Notes: generated by a model from the letters alone, not told the origin. Counted from the stretch's first letter, positions 1 to 10,669 are shown. The stretch is DNA of 64,000 nt from Magicicada septendecula (GCA_034769895.1 CM068373.1:203195964-203259963); one strand, 5' to 3'. A program made the numbers and translations.

Positions 1-1
1 A

Positions 2-1132
2 GTAGATGAAGAAGGTGAAGCAGAAGAACGAAAGCGGAATAACTTCTGTGGATCGATACAGCACGACAAGAAAACGTCTGTGGATACTGAGTTACAGGAC
101 TCGAAGAGGACATCATGGTTGAAGCCAGATGCCGCTGAATTTGTTCCGGTATCTCCATCTCGGTTCGTGACGGATCCAGATCCGGTAATATCGTCATCGC
201 CTACGCAGGGATATGAGAAGTCACTTGATGGTGTAGCCTTACCATCGCCAGTAGAAATTAATTTAGTCATTGCACATGAGCCTGGACAGCTGGATTCCAG
301 GGTGGAACATGTTGAGGACGTTGTAGTTGCTGAAAGTGGTGAAGGAGTGGAATCGACAGAAGAGGCAGAAGAGCGGTCTGCGGATGCTGCACAGGGAAGT
401 ATAGTTATAGGTGTTAGGGAGACTGAAGAGTCTGAGTTTGCGGATGGACACAGGGATGTCCAGGCTGCAAGTGTTTCTGAGGTTGCGGGTGGACAAGGGG
501 ATGTCCATGCCGCAAGTGTAATAGATGAGGTAGAAGTTGAGGAGAAATTTGGTGGCAGCGTTGTGGAGTGTGTGAGTGAGAATGATGTAGTGTGTGAAGA
601 TGTGCAGACGTCTTCTGTAAGTAGTGTTGAGGATTCCGGAGAACGGAAAGAAGTTTCAGGTGGACCAGGTGAGCAACTAGAGGAGGACGAGGATGTGCAG
701 TGTTCTGGTGATGGAAGTGGATGTGATGGCGATGATGTTGATGATAAATGTGTTGGGGAAAACGAGATCGGAGAAGAGGTTAGTCAAGAAATTGGTGAGG
801 AGCTGAGGGAAGATGCGGTTGAAGATGGATCAGAGGAGCAACTGGAAGATGCTGAGGAGGTGCAGTGTCAGGAGGTTGATTTGGATTATGGGGGTGAAAA
901 AGAGGAAATTGTAGAAGAGCAGGAAGAGAAGGAAGGATTGGAAGAAGGGCAAGTAGAGGAGTTAGATGAGGATAATCCAAATCGAGGTGAAAGTAGTGAA
1001 GTAAGTTGCCTTGATTCTGATTCCGAAGAAACTAGTCAGTACAGCTCAACACGAAATAATTTCGCTGAGAGTGGTGTCCAGAAGGAAAGAGTACCTAAAG
1101 TCCGTCATCGAAAGGTAAGAAGAAGAGGTTAA
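2..1132 (+). CDS. Gag-like protein, unit A, 3' part (5' end outside window)
   Basis: This is the C-terminal 376 codons of the same frame that is complete at 5386-7431. It holds no methionine, so a start inside it is unlikely. It begins in the basic-to-acidic transition and is dominated by Glu/Asp-rich sequence, ending in a short Arg/Lys tail. By eye it matches copy B base for base. A strong splice donor lies at 1115, 18 bases before the TAA, so the annotated C-terminus may be replaced by splicing to 1185. Confidence 0.7.
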   Translation, partial: VDEEGEAEERKRNNFCGSIQHDKKTSVDTELQDSKRTSWLKPDAAEFVPVSPSRFVTDPDPVISSSPTQGYEKSLDGVALPSPVEINLVIAHEPGQLDSRVEHVEDVVVAESGEGVESTEEAEERSADAAQGSIVIGVRETEESEFADGHRDVQAASVSEVAGGQGDVHAASVIDEVEVEEKFGGSVVECVSENDVVCEDVQTSSVSSVEDSGERKEVSGGPGEQLEEDEDVQCSGDGSGCDGDDVDDKCVGENEIGEEVSQEIGEELREDAVEDGSEEQLEDAEEVQCQEVDLDYGGEKEEIVEEQEEKEGLEEGQVEELDEDNPNRGESSEVSCLDSDSEETSQYSSTRNNFAESGVQKERVPKVRHRKVRRRG

Positions 1133-1184
1133 CGGGTAGCGGGTAGATATTCCCCACAGTCCCAGTGGTGTTCATTTATTTCAG
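1115..1184 (+). other. Predicted 70-nt intron at the end of gag, unit A
   Basis: The donor reads AAG|GTAAGA and the acceptor TTTATTTCAG|GG, both close to the eukaryotic consensus, with a pyrimidine-rich stretch before the acceptor. The length is typical of minimal insect introns. The donor falls exactly between codons of gag and the acceptor leaves the next open frame in phase 0. Removal deletes the gag stop. This is inferred from sequence only; no transcript evidence is available here. Confidence 0.5.
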
Positions 1185-1364
1185 GGTTGCGTCCCTCCCC
1201 ACGCGAGCCTTCGTTTCCTCCATTCATCCTTATTTCCGGAGGGAGCCATGTCCTCACCCTTACTCCTAGCTATTGACCCTTTAATGATCCTTGCCCTTTT
1301 CATCTTCCCAATTTTCCTACCCCTCCCCATAGTAAAAAAAAAAAACCTATCAATAAGGAGTTAG
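1185..1364 (+). CDS. Hydrophobic C-terminal exon or small membrane peptide, unit A
   Basis: Downstream of the predicted acceptor the frame stays open for 59 codons to TAG at 1362-1364. The first ATG after the acceptor is at 1248 (G at -3) and would by itself give a 38-residue peptide. Residues about 5-29 of that peptide are a run of Leu/Ile/Phe/Pro/Val with a single Asp, followed by Lys-Lys-Lys: a single membrane-spanning segment with a basic flank. It could be a spliced Gag tail, a separate micropeptide, or a remnant of an envelope membrane anchor. The A-run at 1334-1345 is a slippage site. Confidence 0.4.
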   Translation, partial: GCVPPHASLRFLHSSLFPEGAMSSPLLLAIDPLMILALFIFPIFLPLPIVKKKNLSIRS

Positions 1365-4300
1365 AGAGACTTGCCGGAAGTGATTAGATTGTAGTCCTGG
1401 AGATTGTCAGTTTCCCCTGTTCTGGAAGGTTACCATGGAGAAAGTTAGAGAGTTAGAGAATGTTCCCTCAGATTGTCGTGGTCTTGGAGATAGTAAGTTC
1501 CCGTGTTTTGGTTCTGAAAGTTATGATGGAGAGTGATAACGTGCTGTTGTTTCTGGTTAATGGTTGTAAATCTTGATTGTGGGTTAGTGTAGAGGTCGAG
1601 CCATGCCGCATTCTCCGGTTGTTTCCCGGGTGTTTTTTGTTGAGAGAGAGGGTTGTATATATTGTGTATTGACGTCGGTAGAGAAGTGAAACCCCTCCTG
1701 CTAGTTACGCGGTTTTTGAAAAGGTGAAGTAAGAGTAGAGATTAATGTTCGCGTGCCCTTGGTGCGGTCCTCTCTGTCTGGCTAAGCGGGGCCGTCCGCC
1801 CTTGTGTAGGGATGTGGGCCAGCCATATGGCAAGGATGGAGATGCCTTGTGGGTGCATGTGGCTGGTCGGTCCAAGAGATGGACGAGAAGTAGTACGGTC
1901 GCTCACATACCAAGGTGGGTGATACCTTGTTTGGTCTTCGGACGGGTATGTGAGTGGGACCGGTGGAAGTAGGTGATTGTCACCGGAGAGGGTGACGTGT
2001 TGGGGCGGTCCCGTGGGGTTGACATGGTGGAGAGGGTCGCATGGGGAATGGACGCAGTTCTGAGCCTCTGTTCTCCTGCGAGCAAGTGCCGCTAGGCCGC
2101 CATGATCACCGAGTCCACTAGGTTCACTTTGGAAGGGGGAACACTGCAGGGTCCCTAACCCGGCGATCGAAGGTTTTATAAATTTTGTTTAACATAAACG
2201 AGAGTACAAATGTCGATTAGTACGCCGATATCTAGACTGCACTGTCGAATCTGCCTGCGACATCTCACGGCGAAATTTTGCTGTTGGTTGTATTGTAACT
2301 GCACGGGCAGTTCAACTCCAGCGCTCAAGAGGGAATCAGCAGGCTCCCCAACCCGGACAGACATTATTGCGTAGTTTCTTCTACACCTAATGGCAGGCTA
2401 GATTTTCGAGACTTCCCGGTAAGTAATTACAGCATGCTATAGAACGCTTCAAAAATAATTAAATAATTAAACTTAAATATATTCAGGCGAATGCGAAAAG
2501 AGAATGTACTTGGTGCGATCGGACGAGTGTGTATGTTGTAAAAGATTTATTCGATGTTCAGTATATACAGCCCATATTTTTTTTTCTCAATTATTATTAT
2601 ACAAGAGTCACTGTAATTATTTGGTAAAGCATTATGTAAATTTATAAGCTAAAGTCAGTACGTATAGACGGAGTTGAATTGTGCAATACGTGCATACGTG
2701 CATGCAATAGACTGCAAGAGTGTTCTTTTTAATTAATTGTGGCAGTTAAAATAAATTGTGAGACCACCCTCAGATAAAAAACTATTTATATTTTGCTTGT
2801 GTGTAACCGTAAGTGCCTTTAATGTGGTCATTTTCCGACAAATTACTATAATTGGGTTGCCACGTGGCACGGCCAACTTGTTTGGTTATGTCGGCACGGG
2901 TCAGAGCAAGTGCAAGTGGCTTTTACTAGACACTCTTTTATTTTATTTTTTTTATTTAGTGCATTCATTATCACCTTGCAGACTTGATTACTCTCAGGCC
3001 ATTTTCAAAAAAAACTGAAACCAAGACTTATGCATTTATCTTGAGTTGGTTGGAAGGACCGTTCTGAGGTTATTACCTTGAACTAGGGTGCTTATTTTAG
3101 CGAACAGAATTTCTAATCTTTTGTGAATTCCCAGGGTTCTCGCTCATAGTCGGAGATTCTGGTCTCTGCTGGTGTAACGACACCTTCACCAGCCATGAGC
3201 CATCCTACACGCACCTGTTCGGAAGAGGGAGTTTGTTGACCAGCCACAAGATGCATCCTACGCACACTATTAAGGTGATATGAACTCTTTTATTTTTCGT
3301 TGGCCCGGCCTGCCGTTCACCTGAATTACAATTTATTTTCTTTTTAAACCATGTGCCCACGCTGCTAGACAGTCCGCTCTGGGGTGTGTCAACTGAACAT
3401 TCATTATGAACGTTATGTGACTTTTATAATATAACTCCATAAATCTAAGTACTATGATTGTAATTGTGTGCTGCACTGGGGGAGCGTGCCAGAGTTTTTT
3501 TCCTCTTAAATATTTTTTTTATGTATATACAAGAGCCTTAGAGTCATTACACTATTCAATATAAAATTAAGTCACATGTTATTGGTTCTGTTCCGGCTGG
3601 TTCAGAACGGGTTCATATTTTAATTTCATTTCGGTTTAACATGTAAGGGCTGGGGGTTTCGTTTTTCAGGCTGTTTTCTGGGGGTAAAATGGACATAGTT
3701 TTTTTAAGTTAGGCACATATTCATACAGTTTAAGGCAGGTCTGATTCCTGTCACATATGGTCTGGTACATGTTGGCGCGCTTCCACATCTGCTAGGATAC
3801 AACAGGCGGTTATTATAAAATCAATTATACACAGATGTCTGACTTTAAGAGAAAAGAAATTTTATATTTTGTGGGCATATACTGATAATTTTGACCTTGT
3901 AAGAGCATATTGATGCTACTGATTCTTGTCAGTTGAATTAAATCATTTTCATTAAGGAACAATTTCCTGATACATGTATCCATCGGGATTTGTAACACAA
4001 AATTAACATTTTAGAAAATCATGCCAATTGCTTAAACTCAGGTGATGAGGGTTTTTCCCACTTATATACTGTGCAAGAAACTTTCATATGCTCATAATGG
4101 GCAATTTATCAGAGGTTATCAATTCATATGGGCTGTCCGGCTTATCTTTATGCTTTTGTTAGTCATTATCATCCTTTTGGGGGTTTTAACATTTTTTTAA
4201 TTTAATGGAAGTTAATGAATTATTGTGACTGGAAGTTAAATATTTATGATTGCTGGTTTTGGGGCTTTATCGAAATACTGCCTGTCGGTCAGGTCGAACA

Positions 4301-4370
4301 TGGGTATTGTGATGCTATTATGAGTCTATGTGTCTTGGTGTTTCTATATGTGATGTCAATGTTAAGTGTT
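1365..4370 (+). other. Gene-free 3' region of the gag-only element, unit A
   Basis: About 3 kb with no recognisable pol, env or host gene apart from the 75-aa frame at 1745. The first kilobase is G-rich, the rest AT-rich. Small features seen: a hairpin at 1979-1996 (6-bp arms), a 12-bp palindrome centred on an E-box CACGTG at 2858-2869, and a donor-like GGTAAGTAA near 2418. Nothing else supported. Confidence 0.5.
1745..1972 (+). CDS. Possible small Cys-rich ORF (75 aa), unit A
   Basis: An ATG-started frame of 75 codons in the 3' region of the element. It has Cys at 4, 7, 11 and 21 (a CxxC pair near the N-terminus) and an AT-hook-like RGRPP at about residues 16-20, then Trp/Arg-rich sequence. 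The protein is identical in all three units, but the units are so alike that this is weak evidence of selection. No family recognised; it may be chance. Confidence 0.2.
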   Translation: MFACPWCGPLCLAKRGRPPLCRDVGQPYGKDGDALWVHVAGRSKRWTRSSTVAHIPRWVIPCLVFGRVCEWDRWK

Positions 4371-4383
4371 AGTAAAGGGGGGG
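4371..4383 (+). promoter_or_regulatory. Polypurine tract, unit A
   Basis: AGTAAAGGGGGGG just upstream of the LTR, the expected position for plus-strand priming in an LTR element. The same tract is at 10670-10682 and 16970-16982. Confidence 0.6.
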
Positions 4384-4403
4384 AATTTATATAATTTATG
4401 GGA

Positions 4404-4766
4404 TGTTGTTCGATATATATATATTGTCTATTTACACAATTTAAGGAACATGTGGACACTACTTTTTTATTATGTATTTTGCTGTTTATTGCTGATTGGA
4501 ATGTGATACTTATGTGATTTATATGATACTTGCATGTAATGAATTATGGGGGCAACAATAAAAAATTGTTATTGTTAATTAACAGCCGAGTTTAATTGCA
4601 AATCCCGTCATACTGGACCCAGCGCATTTTGGCTTCTCTAGGCTCTCGCCTAGTTTTAAATAACTAGTGGCTTCTCTTTCAAAAAAAAAAAATAAATACA
4701 AAAGATAATAAATAAATAAAAAGAAAAGTTTTTTTATAACGCAAAAAAAAGGAAAGAGGGGTTGCA
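4404..4766 (+). repeat. LTR of gag-only element between units A and B
   Basis: The 3' edge (TTGCA, 4766) is fixed because the flank changes to unrelated sequence after the same bases at 23756 and the primer site starts 3 bases later here. The 5' edge is placed at the first TG that suits a TG...CA repeat; it could start anywhere from 4384. It contains an (AT)n run, a hairpin around AACAAT...ATTGTT near 4554, and A-rich polyadenylation-like sequence near 4681-4720. Confidence 0.6.
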
Positions 4767-4768
4767 AA

Positions 4769-4779
4769 TGGTAGCAGAG
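4769..4779 (+). promoter_or_regulatory. Primer-binding site, initiator-Met tRNA type, unit A/B junction
   Basis: TGGTAGCAGAG is complementary to the 3' end (including CCA) of animal initiator-Met tRNA over 11 bases, two bases after the LTR end. Confidence 0.7.
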
Positions 4780-5385
4780 TGTGGTTCATTCTAGGGTTGA
4801 ACCCTTGGGTCCTTGGGAGTGACGGGGCTTGCAAACTCGGAAATACTATGTTATTGTTTTTTTAGGTATATGCCCATGTCGGCTAGGTTAGGTTGCATAA
4901 CTTGTGAGTCTGATCGCACCACTGGGGAGGGTATTTGTGTTCGGAAAATTTGAGATGTTGAACTGCCGGGGGGTCTCAAGCGTTGCCTGGGTGATAGGAT
5001 GTTGCTGATTCGAGGTCGGAGTATAGCGTGTGACATTAGCGGGATGCGGTATGGCCCGATCGGAAGTCGGTACCGTCACCGACTAAATTCCTGTGTGGTG
5101 AATTCTGATTACTGGTTCCCGAATTGGGAAGTCCGATTACTAGTTTGTGTCTGTTAGTTATGTGTTGGTGAGACGTGTGTGTCGGATTGATGTTTGATGT
5201 CATGTATGTTCAGTATTGTTGGTTGTTGCTTGTCTCCTTCTGTGGTGTTAGTAGGTGGTTCAGAAGTAGGCCAGGTCTCCGCAGCGCTAGAGAACCCGGG
5301 GGTCGCTCAAAGGAAGGACAGTACTTGAGTTTTTTCTGATTCTTGTGAATATGTTTTTGTAGGTCATGTTGTGTTAGGTGTTTAG
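4780..5385 (+). other. 5' leader of gag-only element, unit B
   Basis: No long frame. Two good splice acceptors are seen: TTTTTTTAG ending at about 4863, followed by two in-frame ATGs (4868, 4874) opening a 28-codon frame, and TTTTTGTAG ending near 5362. The gag frame is closed upstream by TAG at 5383. Because gag has no ATG of its own, this leader or the LTR must supply the start, probably by splicing; I could not find a donor/acceptor pair in a workable phase. Confidence 0.4.
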
Positions 5386-7431
5386 TGGGGATTTGTTTTA
5401 TTATTGTTTGTTTTGAATTGTGCAATTCTGGCGGCGGTATGCTATCAGAAATTGCCCCACCCTCTTTCAGGAGTTCTCCAGAAACTTTCAGTGTTAGATG
5501 GAATAGATGAGGAGCAGTTGCTGGTTTTCTTAGACCTTGTCCTGCAGTTGGCAGATTTCCCGGGGGTGTCCGATGGGCAGGTCTTGTCCCTTATATACCC
5601 GTATTGCCGGGGTTCATTGGCTGAGCTGGTCACCAACACTCTGCGTCGGGGTGACAGTGTCGATGCTTTCCGTGGGGAAGTGTTGGATTTCTTCATACCC
5701 CATCGACGACGTGCCCAGCTTAAGTTTGAGTTATTCTATCGCCTACAGGCCAACGGAGAGGCGTTGGGGGATTTCGTGCACGATGTAAGGAAAGCTGCCC
5801 GTATATTAAGGTTGGGGTTGCCCGAGACGGAAGTCATACAGGTAATACGAGAAGGTCTGAATCCCCAAGAGAGATCCCGGCTGGTTTTCGCGGAGCCTCC
5901 ACGTTGTTTTGCAGACCTGGACCGGTGGTATGCGCATGCCAGGAGGGTCCAGGAGAATGATGAGTCCCGGGGAAGAGCTGCTACGGATGTCCAATACTCC
6001 AGTGGTTTGTTAGGAAGAGGTAAAAAGGACAAACATGGTGGTTGGAGGAGAACACAAGAGACTGTCAGAAAGCCTGAATATTCCGGAAGTAATGGAGGCT
6101 ACAAGGGGGTGGCGAGTGAGAAGACGGTAACAACAGCTACAGCACGGAAAACAGAGAAATACGAAATTAACAGGGGAAGAAGAAATTATGTTAGGGAACA
6201 AACATCGGCAAGTAGGGAGCCTGTACCAAGGCGTTATTCCTATTCGGAGGGAAAGGAAACTTTAAAGGTTCCAGAGGAAGTACAAGTGCCTAAGAGAGTA
6301 GTAGATGAAGAAGGTGAAGCAGAAGAACGAAAGCGGAATAACTTCTGTGGATCGATACAGCACGACAAGAAAACGTCTGTGGATACTGAGTTACAGGACT
6401 CGAAGAGGACATCATGGTTGAAGCCAGATGCCGCTGAATTTGTTCCGGTATCTCCATCTCGGTTCGTGACGGATCCAGATCCGGTAATATCGTCATCGCC
6501 TACGCAGGGATATGAGAAGTCACTTGATGGTGTAGCCTTACCATCGCCAGTAGAAATTAATTTAGTCATTGCACATGAGCCTGGACAGCTGGATTCCAGG
6601 GTGGAACATGTTGAGGACGTTGTAGTTGCTGAAAGTGGTGAAGGAGTGGAATCGACAGAAGAGGCAGAAGAGCGGTCTGCGGATGCTGCACAGGGAAGTA
6701 TAGTTATAGGTGTTAGGGAGACTGAAGAGTCTGAGTTTGCGGATGGACACAGGGATGTCCAGGCTGCAAGTGTTTCTGAGGTTGCGGGTGGACAAGGGGA
6801 TGTCCATGCCGCAAGTGTAATAGATGAGGTAGAAGTTGAGGAGAAATTTGGTGGCAGCGTTGTGGAGTGTGTGAGTGAGAATGATGTAGTGTGTGAAGAT
6901 GTGCAGACGTCTTCTGTAAGTAGTGTTGAGGATTCCGGAGAACGGAAAGAAGTTTCAGGTGGACCAGGTGAGCAACTAGAGGAGGACGAGGATGTGCAGT
7001 GTTCTGGTGATGGAAGTGGATGTGATGGCGATGATGTTGATGATAAATGTGTTGGGGAAAACGAGATCGGAGAAGAGGTTAGTCAAGAAATTGGTGAGGA
7101 GCTGAGGGAAGATGCGGTTGAAGATGGATCAGAGGAGCAACTGGAAGATGCTGAGGAGGTGCAGTGTCAGGAGGTTGATTTGGATTATGGGGGTGAAAAA
7201 GAGGAAATTGTAGAAGAGCAGGAAGAGAAGGAAGGATTGGAAGAAGGGCAAGTAGAGGAGTTAGATGAGGATAATCCAAATCGAGGTGAAAGTAGTGAAG
7301 TAAGTTGCCTTGATTCTGATTCCGAAGAAACTAGTCAGTACAGCTCAACACGAAATAATTTCGCTGAGAGTGGTGTCCAGAAGGAAAGAGTACCTAAAGT
7401 CCGTCATCGAAAGGTAAGAAGAAGAGGTTAA
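5386..7431 (+). CDS. gag: Gag-like capsid protein with acidic tail, unit B (complete frame)
   Basis: Open from 5386 to TAA at 7429-7431. Numbering from the TTG at 5404 (675 codons), residues about 25-95 and 100-182 look like the two lobes of a Ty3/gypsy (Arc-like) capsid: the second has the LGDFVHDVRKAARIL and IREGLNPQERSRLVF type pattern of retrotransposon gag. Residues about 185-300 are Gly/Arg/Lys-rich, with no CCHC zinc knuckle. Residues about 300-655 are highly acidic, and the end is Arg/Lys-rich. There is no Met codon anywhere in the frame, so translation must start in another exon or at a non-AUG codon; CTCTTTCAG ending at 5470 is a possible acceptor. A donor at 7414 suggests the C-terminus is spliced on to 7484. 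It would assemble particles around element RNA if active; that is inference from the family. Confidence 0.75.
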   Translation, partial: WGFVLLLFVLNCAILAAVCYQKLPHPLSGVLQKLSVLDGIDEEQLLVFLDLVLQLADFPGVSDGQVLSLIYPYCRGSLAELVTNTLRRGDSVDAFRGEVLDFFIPHRRRAQLKFELFYRLQANGEALGDFVHDVRKAARILRLGLPETEVIQVIREGLNPQERSRLVFAEPPRCFADLDRWYAHARRVQENDESRGRAATDVQYSSGLLGRGKKDKHGGWRRTQETVRKPEYSGSNGGYKGVASEKTVTTATARKTEKYEINRGRRNYVREQTSASREPVPRRYSYSEGKETLKVPEEVQVPKRVVDEEGEAEERKRNNFCGSIQHDKKTSVDTELQDSKRTSWLKPDAAEFVPVSPSRFVTDPDPVISSSPTQGYEKSLDGVALPSPVEINLVIAHEPGQLDSRVEHVEDVVVAESGEGVESTEEAEERSADAAQGSIVIGVRETEESEFADGHRDVQAASVSEVAGGQGDVHAASVIDEVEVEEKFGGSVVECVSENDVVCEDVQTSSVSSVEDSGERKEVSGGPGEQLEEDEDVQCSGDGSGCDGDDVDDKCVGENEIGEEVSQEIGEELREDAVEDGSEEQLEDAEEVQCQEVDLDYGGEKEEIVEEQEEKEGLEEGQVEELDEDNPNRGESSEVSCLDSDSEETSQYSSTRNNFAESGVQKERVPKVRHRKVRRRG

Positions 7432-7483
7432 CGGGTAGCGGGTAGATATTCCCCACAGTCCCAGTGGTGTTCATTTATTTCAG
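7414..7483 (+). other. Predicted 70-nt intron at the end of gag, unit B
   Basis: Same donor (AAG|GTAAGA), acceptor (ATTTCAG) and phase-0 geometry as at 1115-1184. It overlaps the last six gag codons including the stop, so unspliced and spliced RNAs would give two different C-termini. Confidence 0.5.
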
Positions 7484-7663
7484 GGTTGCGTCCCTCCCCA
7501 CGCGAGCCTTCGTTTCCTCCATTCATCCTTATTTCCGGAGGGAGCCATGTCCTCACCCTTACTCCTAGCTATTGACCCTTTAATGATCCTTGCCCTTTTC
7601 ATCTTCCCAATTTTCCTACCCCTCCCCATAGTAAAAAAAAAAAACCTATCAATAAGGAGTTAG
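7484..7663 (+). CDS. Hydrophobic C-terminal exon or small membrane peptide, unit B
   Basis: Open in phase with gag after the predicted intron; TAG at 7661-7663. Internal ATG at 7547. The hydrophobic segment, the Lys-Lys-Lys flank and the 12-A run are as in unit A, so both nearly identical units keep the frame. Confidence 0.4.
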   Translation, partial: GCVPPHASLRFLHSSLFPEGAMSSPLLLAIDPLMILALFIFPIFLPLPIVKKKNLSIRS

Positions 7664-10600
7664 AGAGACTTGCCGGAAGTGATTAGATTGTAGTCCTGGA
7701 GATTGTCAGTTTCCCCTGTTCTGGAAGGTTACCATGGAGAAAGTTAGAGAGTTAGAGAATGTTCCCTCAGATTGTCGTGGTCTTGGAGATAGTAAGTTCC
7801 CGTGTTTTGGTTCTGAAAGTTATGATGGAGAGTGATAACGTGCTGTTGTTTCTGGTTAATGGTTGTAAATCTTGATTGTGGGTTAGTGTAGAGGTCGAGC
7901 CATGCCGCATTCTCCGGTTGTTTCCCGGGTGTTTTTTGTTGAGAGAGAGGGTTGTATATATTGTGTATTGACGTCGGTAGAGAAGTGAAACCCCTCCTGC
8001 TAGTTACGCGGTTTTTGAAAAGGTGAAGTAAGAGTAGAGATTAATGTTCGCGTGCCCTTGGTGCGGTCCTCTCTGTCTGGCTAAGCGGGGCCGTCCGCCC
8101 TTGTGTAGGGATGTGGGCCAGCCATATGGCAAGGATGGAGATGCCTTGTGGGTGCATGTGGCTGGTCGGTCCAAGAGATGGACGAGAAGTAGTACGGTCG
8201 CTCACATACCAAGGTGGGTGATACCTTGTTTGGTCTTCGGACGGGTATGTGAGTGGGACCGGTGGAAGTAGGTGATTGTCACCGGAGAGGGTGACGTGTT
8301 GGGGCGGTCCCGTGGGGTTGACATGGTGGAGAGGGTCGCATGGGGAATGGACGCAGTTCTGAGCCTCTGTTCTCCTGCGAGCAAGTGCCGCTAGGCCGCC
8401 ATGATCACCGAGTCCACTAGGTTCACTTTGGAAGGGGGAACACTGCAGGGTCCCTAACCCGGCGATCGAAGGTTTTATAAATTTTGTTTAACAGAAACGA
8501 GAGTACAAATGTCGATTAGTACGCCGATATCTAGACTGCACTGTCGAATCTGCCTGCGACATCTCACGGCGAAATTTTGCTGTTGGTTGTATTGTAACTG
8601 CACGGGCAGTTCAACTCCAGCGCTCAAGAGGGAATCAGCAGGCTCCCCAACCCGGACAGACATTATTGCGTAGTTTCTTCTACACCTAATGGCAGGCTAG
8701 ATTTTCGAGACTTCCCGGTAAGTAATTACAGCATGCTATAGAACGCTTCAAAAATAATTAAATAATTAAACTTAAATATATTCAGGCGAATGCGAAAAGA
8801 GAATGTACTTGGTGCGATCGGACGAGTGTGTATGTTGTAAAAGATTTATTCGATGTTCAGTATATACAGCCCATATTTTTTTTTCTCAATTATTATTATA
8901 CAAGAGTCACTGTAATTATTTGGTAAAGCATTATGTAAATTTATAAGCTAAAGTCAGTACGTATAGACGGAGTTGAATTGTGCAATACGTGCATACGTGC
9001 ATGCAATAGACTGCAAGAGTGTTCTTTTTAATTAATTGTGGCAGTTAAAATAAATTGTGAGACCACCCTCAGATAAAAAACTATTTATATTTTGCTTGTG
9101 TGTAACCGTAAGTGCCTTTAATGTGGTCATTTTCCGACAAATTACTATAATTGGGTTGCCACGTGGCACGGCCAACTTGTTTGGTTATGTCGGCACGGGT
9201 CAGAGCAAGTGCAAGTGGCTTTTACTAGACACTCTTTTATTTTATTTTTTTTATTTAGTGCATTCATTATCACCTTGCAGACTTGATTACTCTCAGGCCA
9301 TTTTCAAAAAAAACTGAAACCAAGACTTATGCATTTATCTTGAGTTGGTTGGAAGGACCGTTCTGAGGTTATTACCTTGAACTAGGGTGCTTATTTTAGC
9401 GAACAGAATTTCTAATCTTTTGTGAATTCCCAGGGTTCTCGCTCCTAGTCGGAGATTCTGGTCTCTGCTGGTGTAACGACACCTTCACCAGCCATGAGCC
9501 ATCCTACACGCACCTGTTCGGAAGAGGAAGTTTGTTGACCAGCCACAAGATGCATCCTACGCACACTATTAAGGTGATATGAACTCTTTTATTTTTCGTT
9601 GGCCCGGCCTGCCGTTCACCTGAATTACAATTTATTTTCTTTTTAAACCATGTGCCCACGCTGCTAGACAGTCCGCTCTGGGGTGTGTCAACTGAACATT
9701 CATTATGAACGTTATGTGACTTTTATAATATAACTCCATAAATCTAAGTACTATGATTGTAATTGTGTGCTGCACTGGGGGAGCGTGCCAGAGTTTTTTT
9801 CCTCTTAAATATTTTTTTTATGTATATACAAGAGCCTTAGAGTCATTACACTATTCAATATAAAATTAAGTCACATGTTATTGGTTCTGTTCCGGCTGGT
9901 TCAGAACGGGTTCATATTTTAATTTCATTTCGGTTTAACATGTAAGGGCTGGGGGTTTCGTTTTTCAGGCTGTTTTCTGGGGGTAAAATGGACATAGTTT
10001 TTTTAAGTTAGGCACATATTCATACAGTTTAAGGCAGGTCTGATTCCTGTCACATATGGTCTGGTACATGTTGGCGCGCTTCCACATCTGCTAGGATACA
10101 ACAGGCGGTTATTATAAAATCAATTATACACAGATGTCTGACTTTAAGAGAAAAGAAATTTTATATTTTGTGGGCATATACTGATAATTTTGACCTTGTA
10201 AGAGCATATTGATGCTACTGATTCTTGTCAGTTGAATTAAATCATTTTCATTAAGGAACAATTTCCTGATACATGTATCCATCGGGATTTGTAACACAAA
10301 ATTAACATTTTAGAAAATCATGCCAATTGCTTAAACTCAGGTGATGAGGGTTTTTCCCACTTATATACTGTGCAAGAAACTTTCATATGCTCATAATGGG
10401 CAATTTATCAGAGGTTATCAATTCATATGGGCTGTCCGGCTTATCTTTATGCTTTTGTTAGTCATTATCATCCTTTTGGGGGTTTTAACATTTTTTTAAT
10501 TTAATGGAAGTTAATGAATTATTGTGACTGGAAGTTAAATATTTATGATTGCTGGTTTTGGGGCTTTATCGAAATACTGCCTGTCGGTCAGGTCGAACAT

Positions 10601-10669
10601 GGGTATTGTGATGCTATTATGAGTCTATGTGTCTTGGTGTTTCTATATGTGATGTCAATGTTAAGTGTT
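7664..10669 (+). other. Gene-free 3' region of the gag-only element, unit B
   Basis: A near-exact repeat of 1365-4370; contains the 75-aa frame at 8044-8271 and no recognisable pol or env. Confidence 0.5.
8044..8271 (+). CDS. Possible small Cys-rich ORF (75 aa), unit B
   Basis: Protein identical to the frame at 1745-1972, with CxxC and an AT-hook-like RGRPP. Unknown; may be chance. Confidence 0.2.
   Translation: MFACPWCGPLCLAKRGRPPLCRDVGQPYGKDGDALWVHVAGRSKRWTRSSTVAHIPRWVIPCLVFGRVCEWDRWK

Noticed and set aside
2211..2375. A 54-codon plus-strand ATG frame rich in Cys
   Set aside because: It is interrupted in unit C by a TGA and has no recognisable motif.
2758..3018. An 86-codon frame with hydrophobic stretches, repeated at 9057
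   Set aside because: It has no ATG start (GTG) and is shortened in unit C by a T-run change; low-complexity sequence explains the hydrophobicity.
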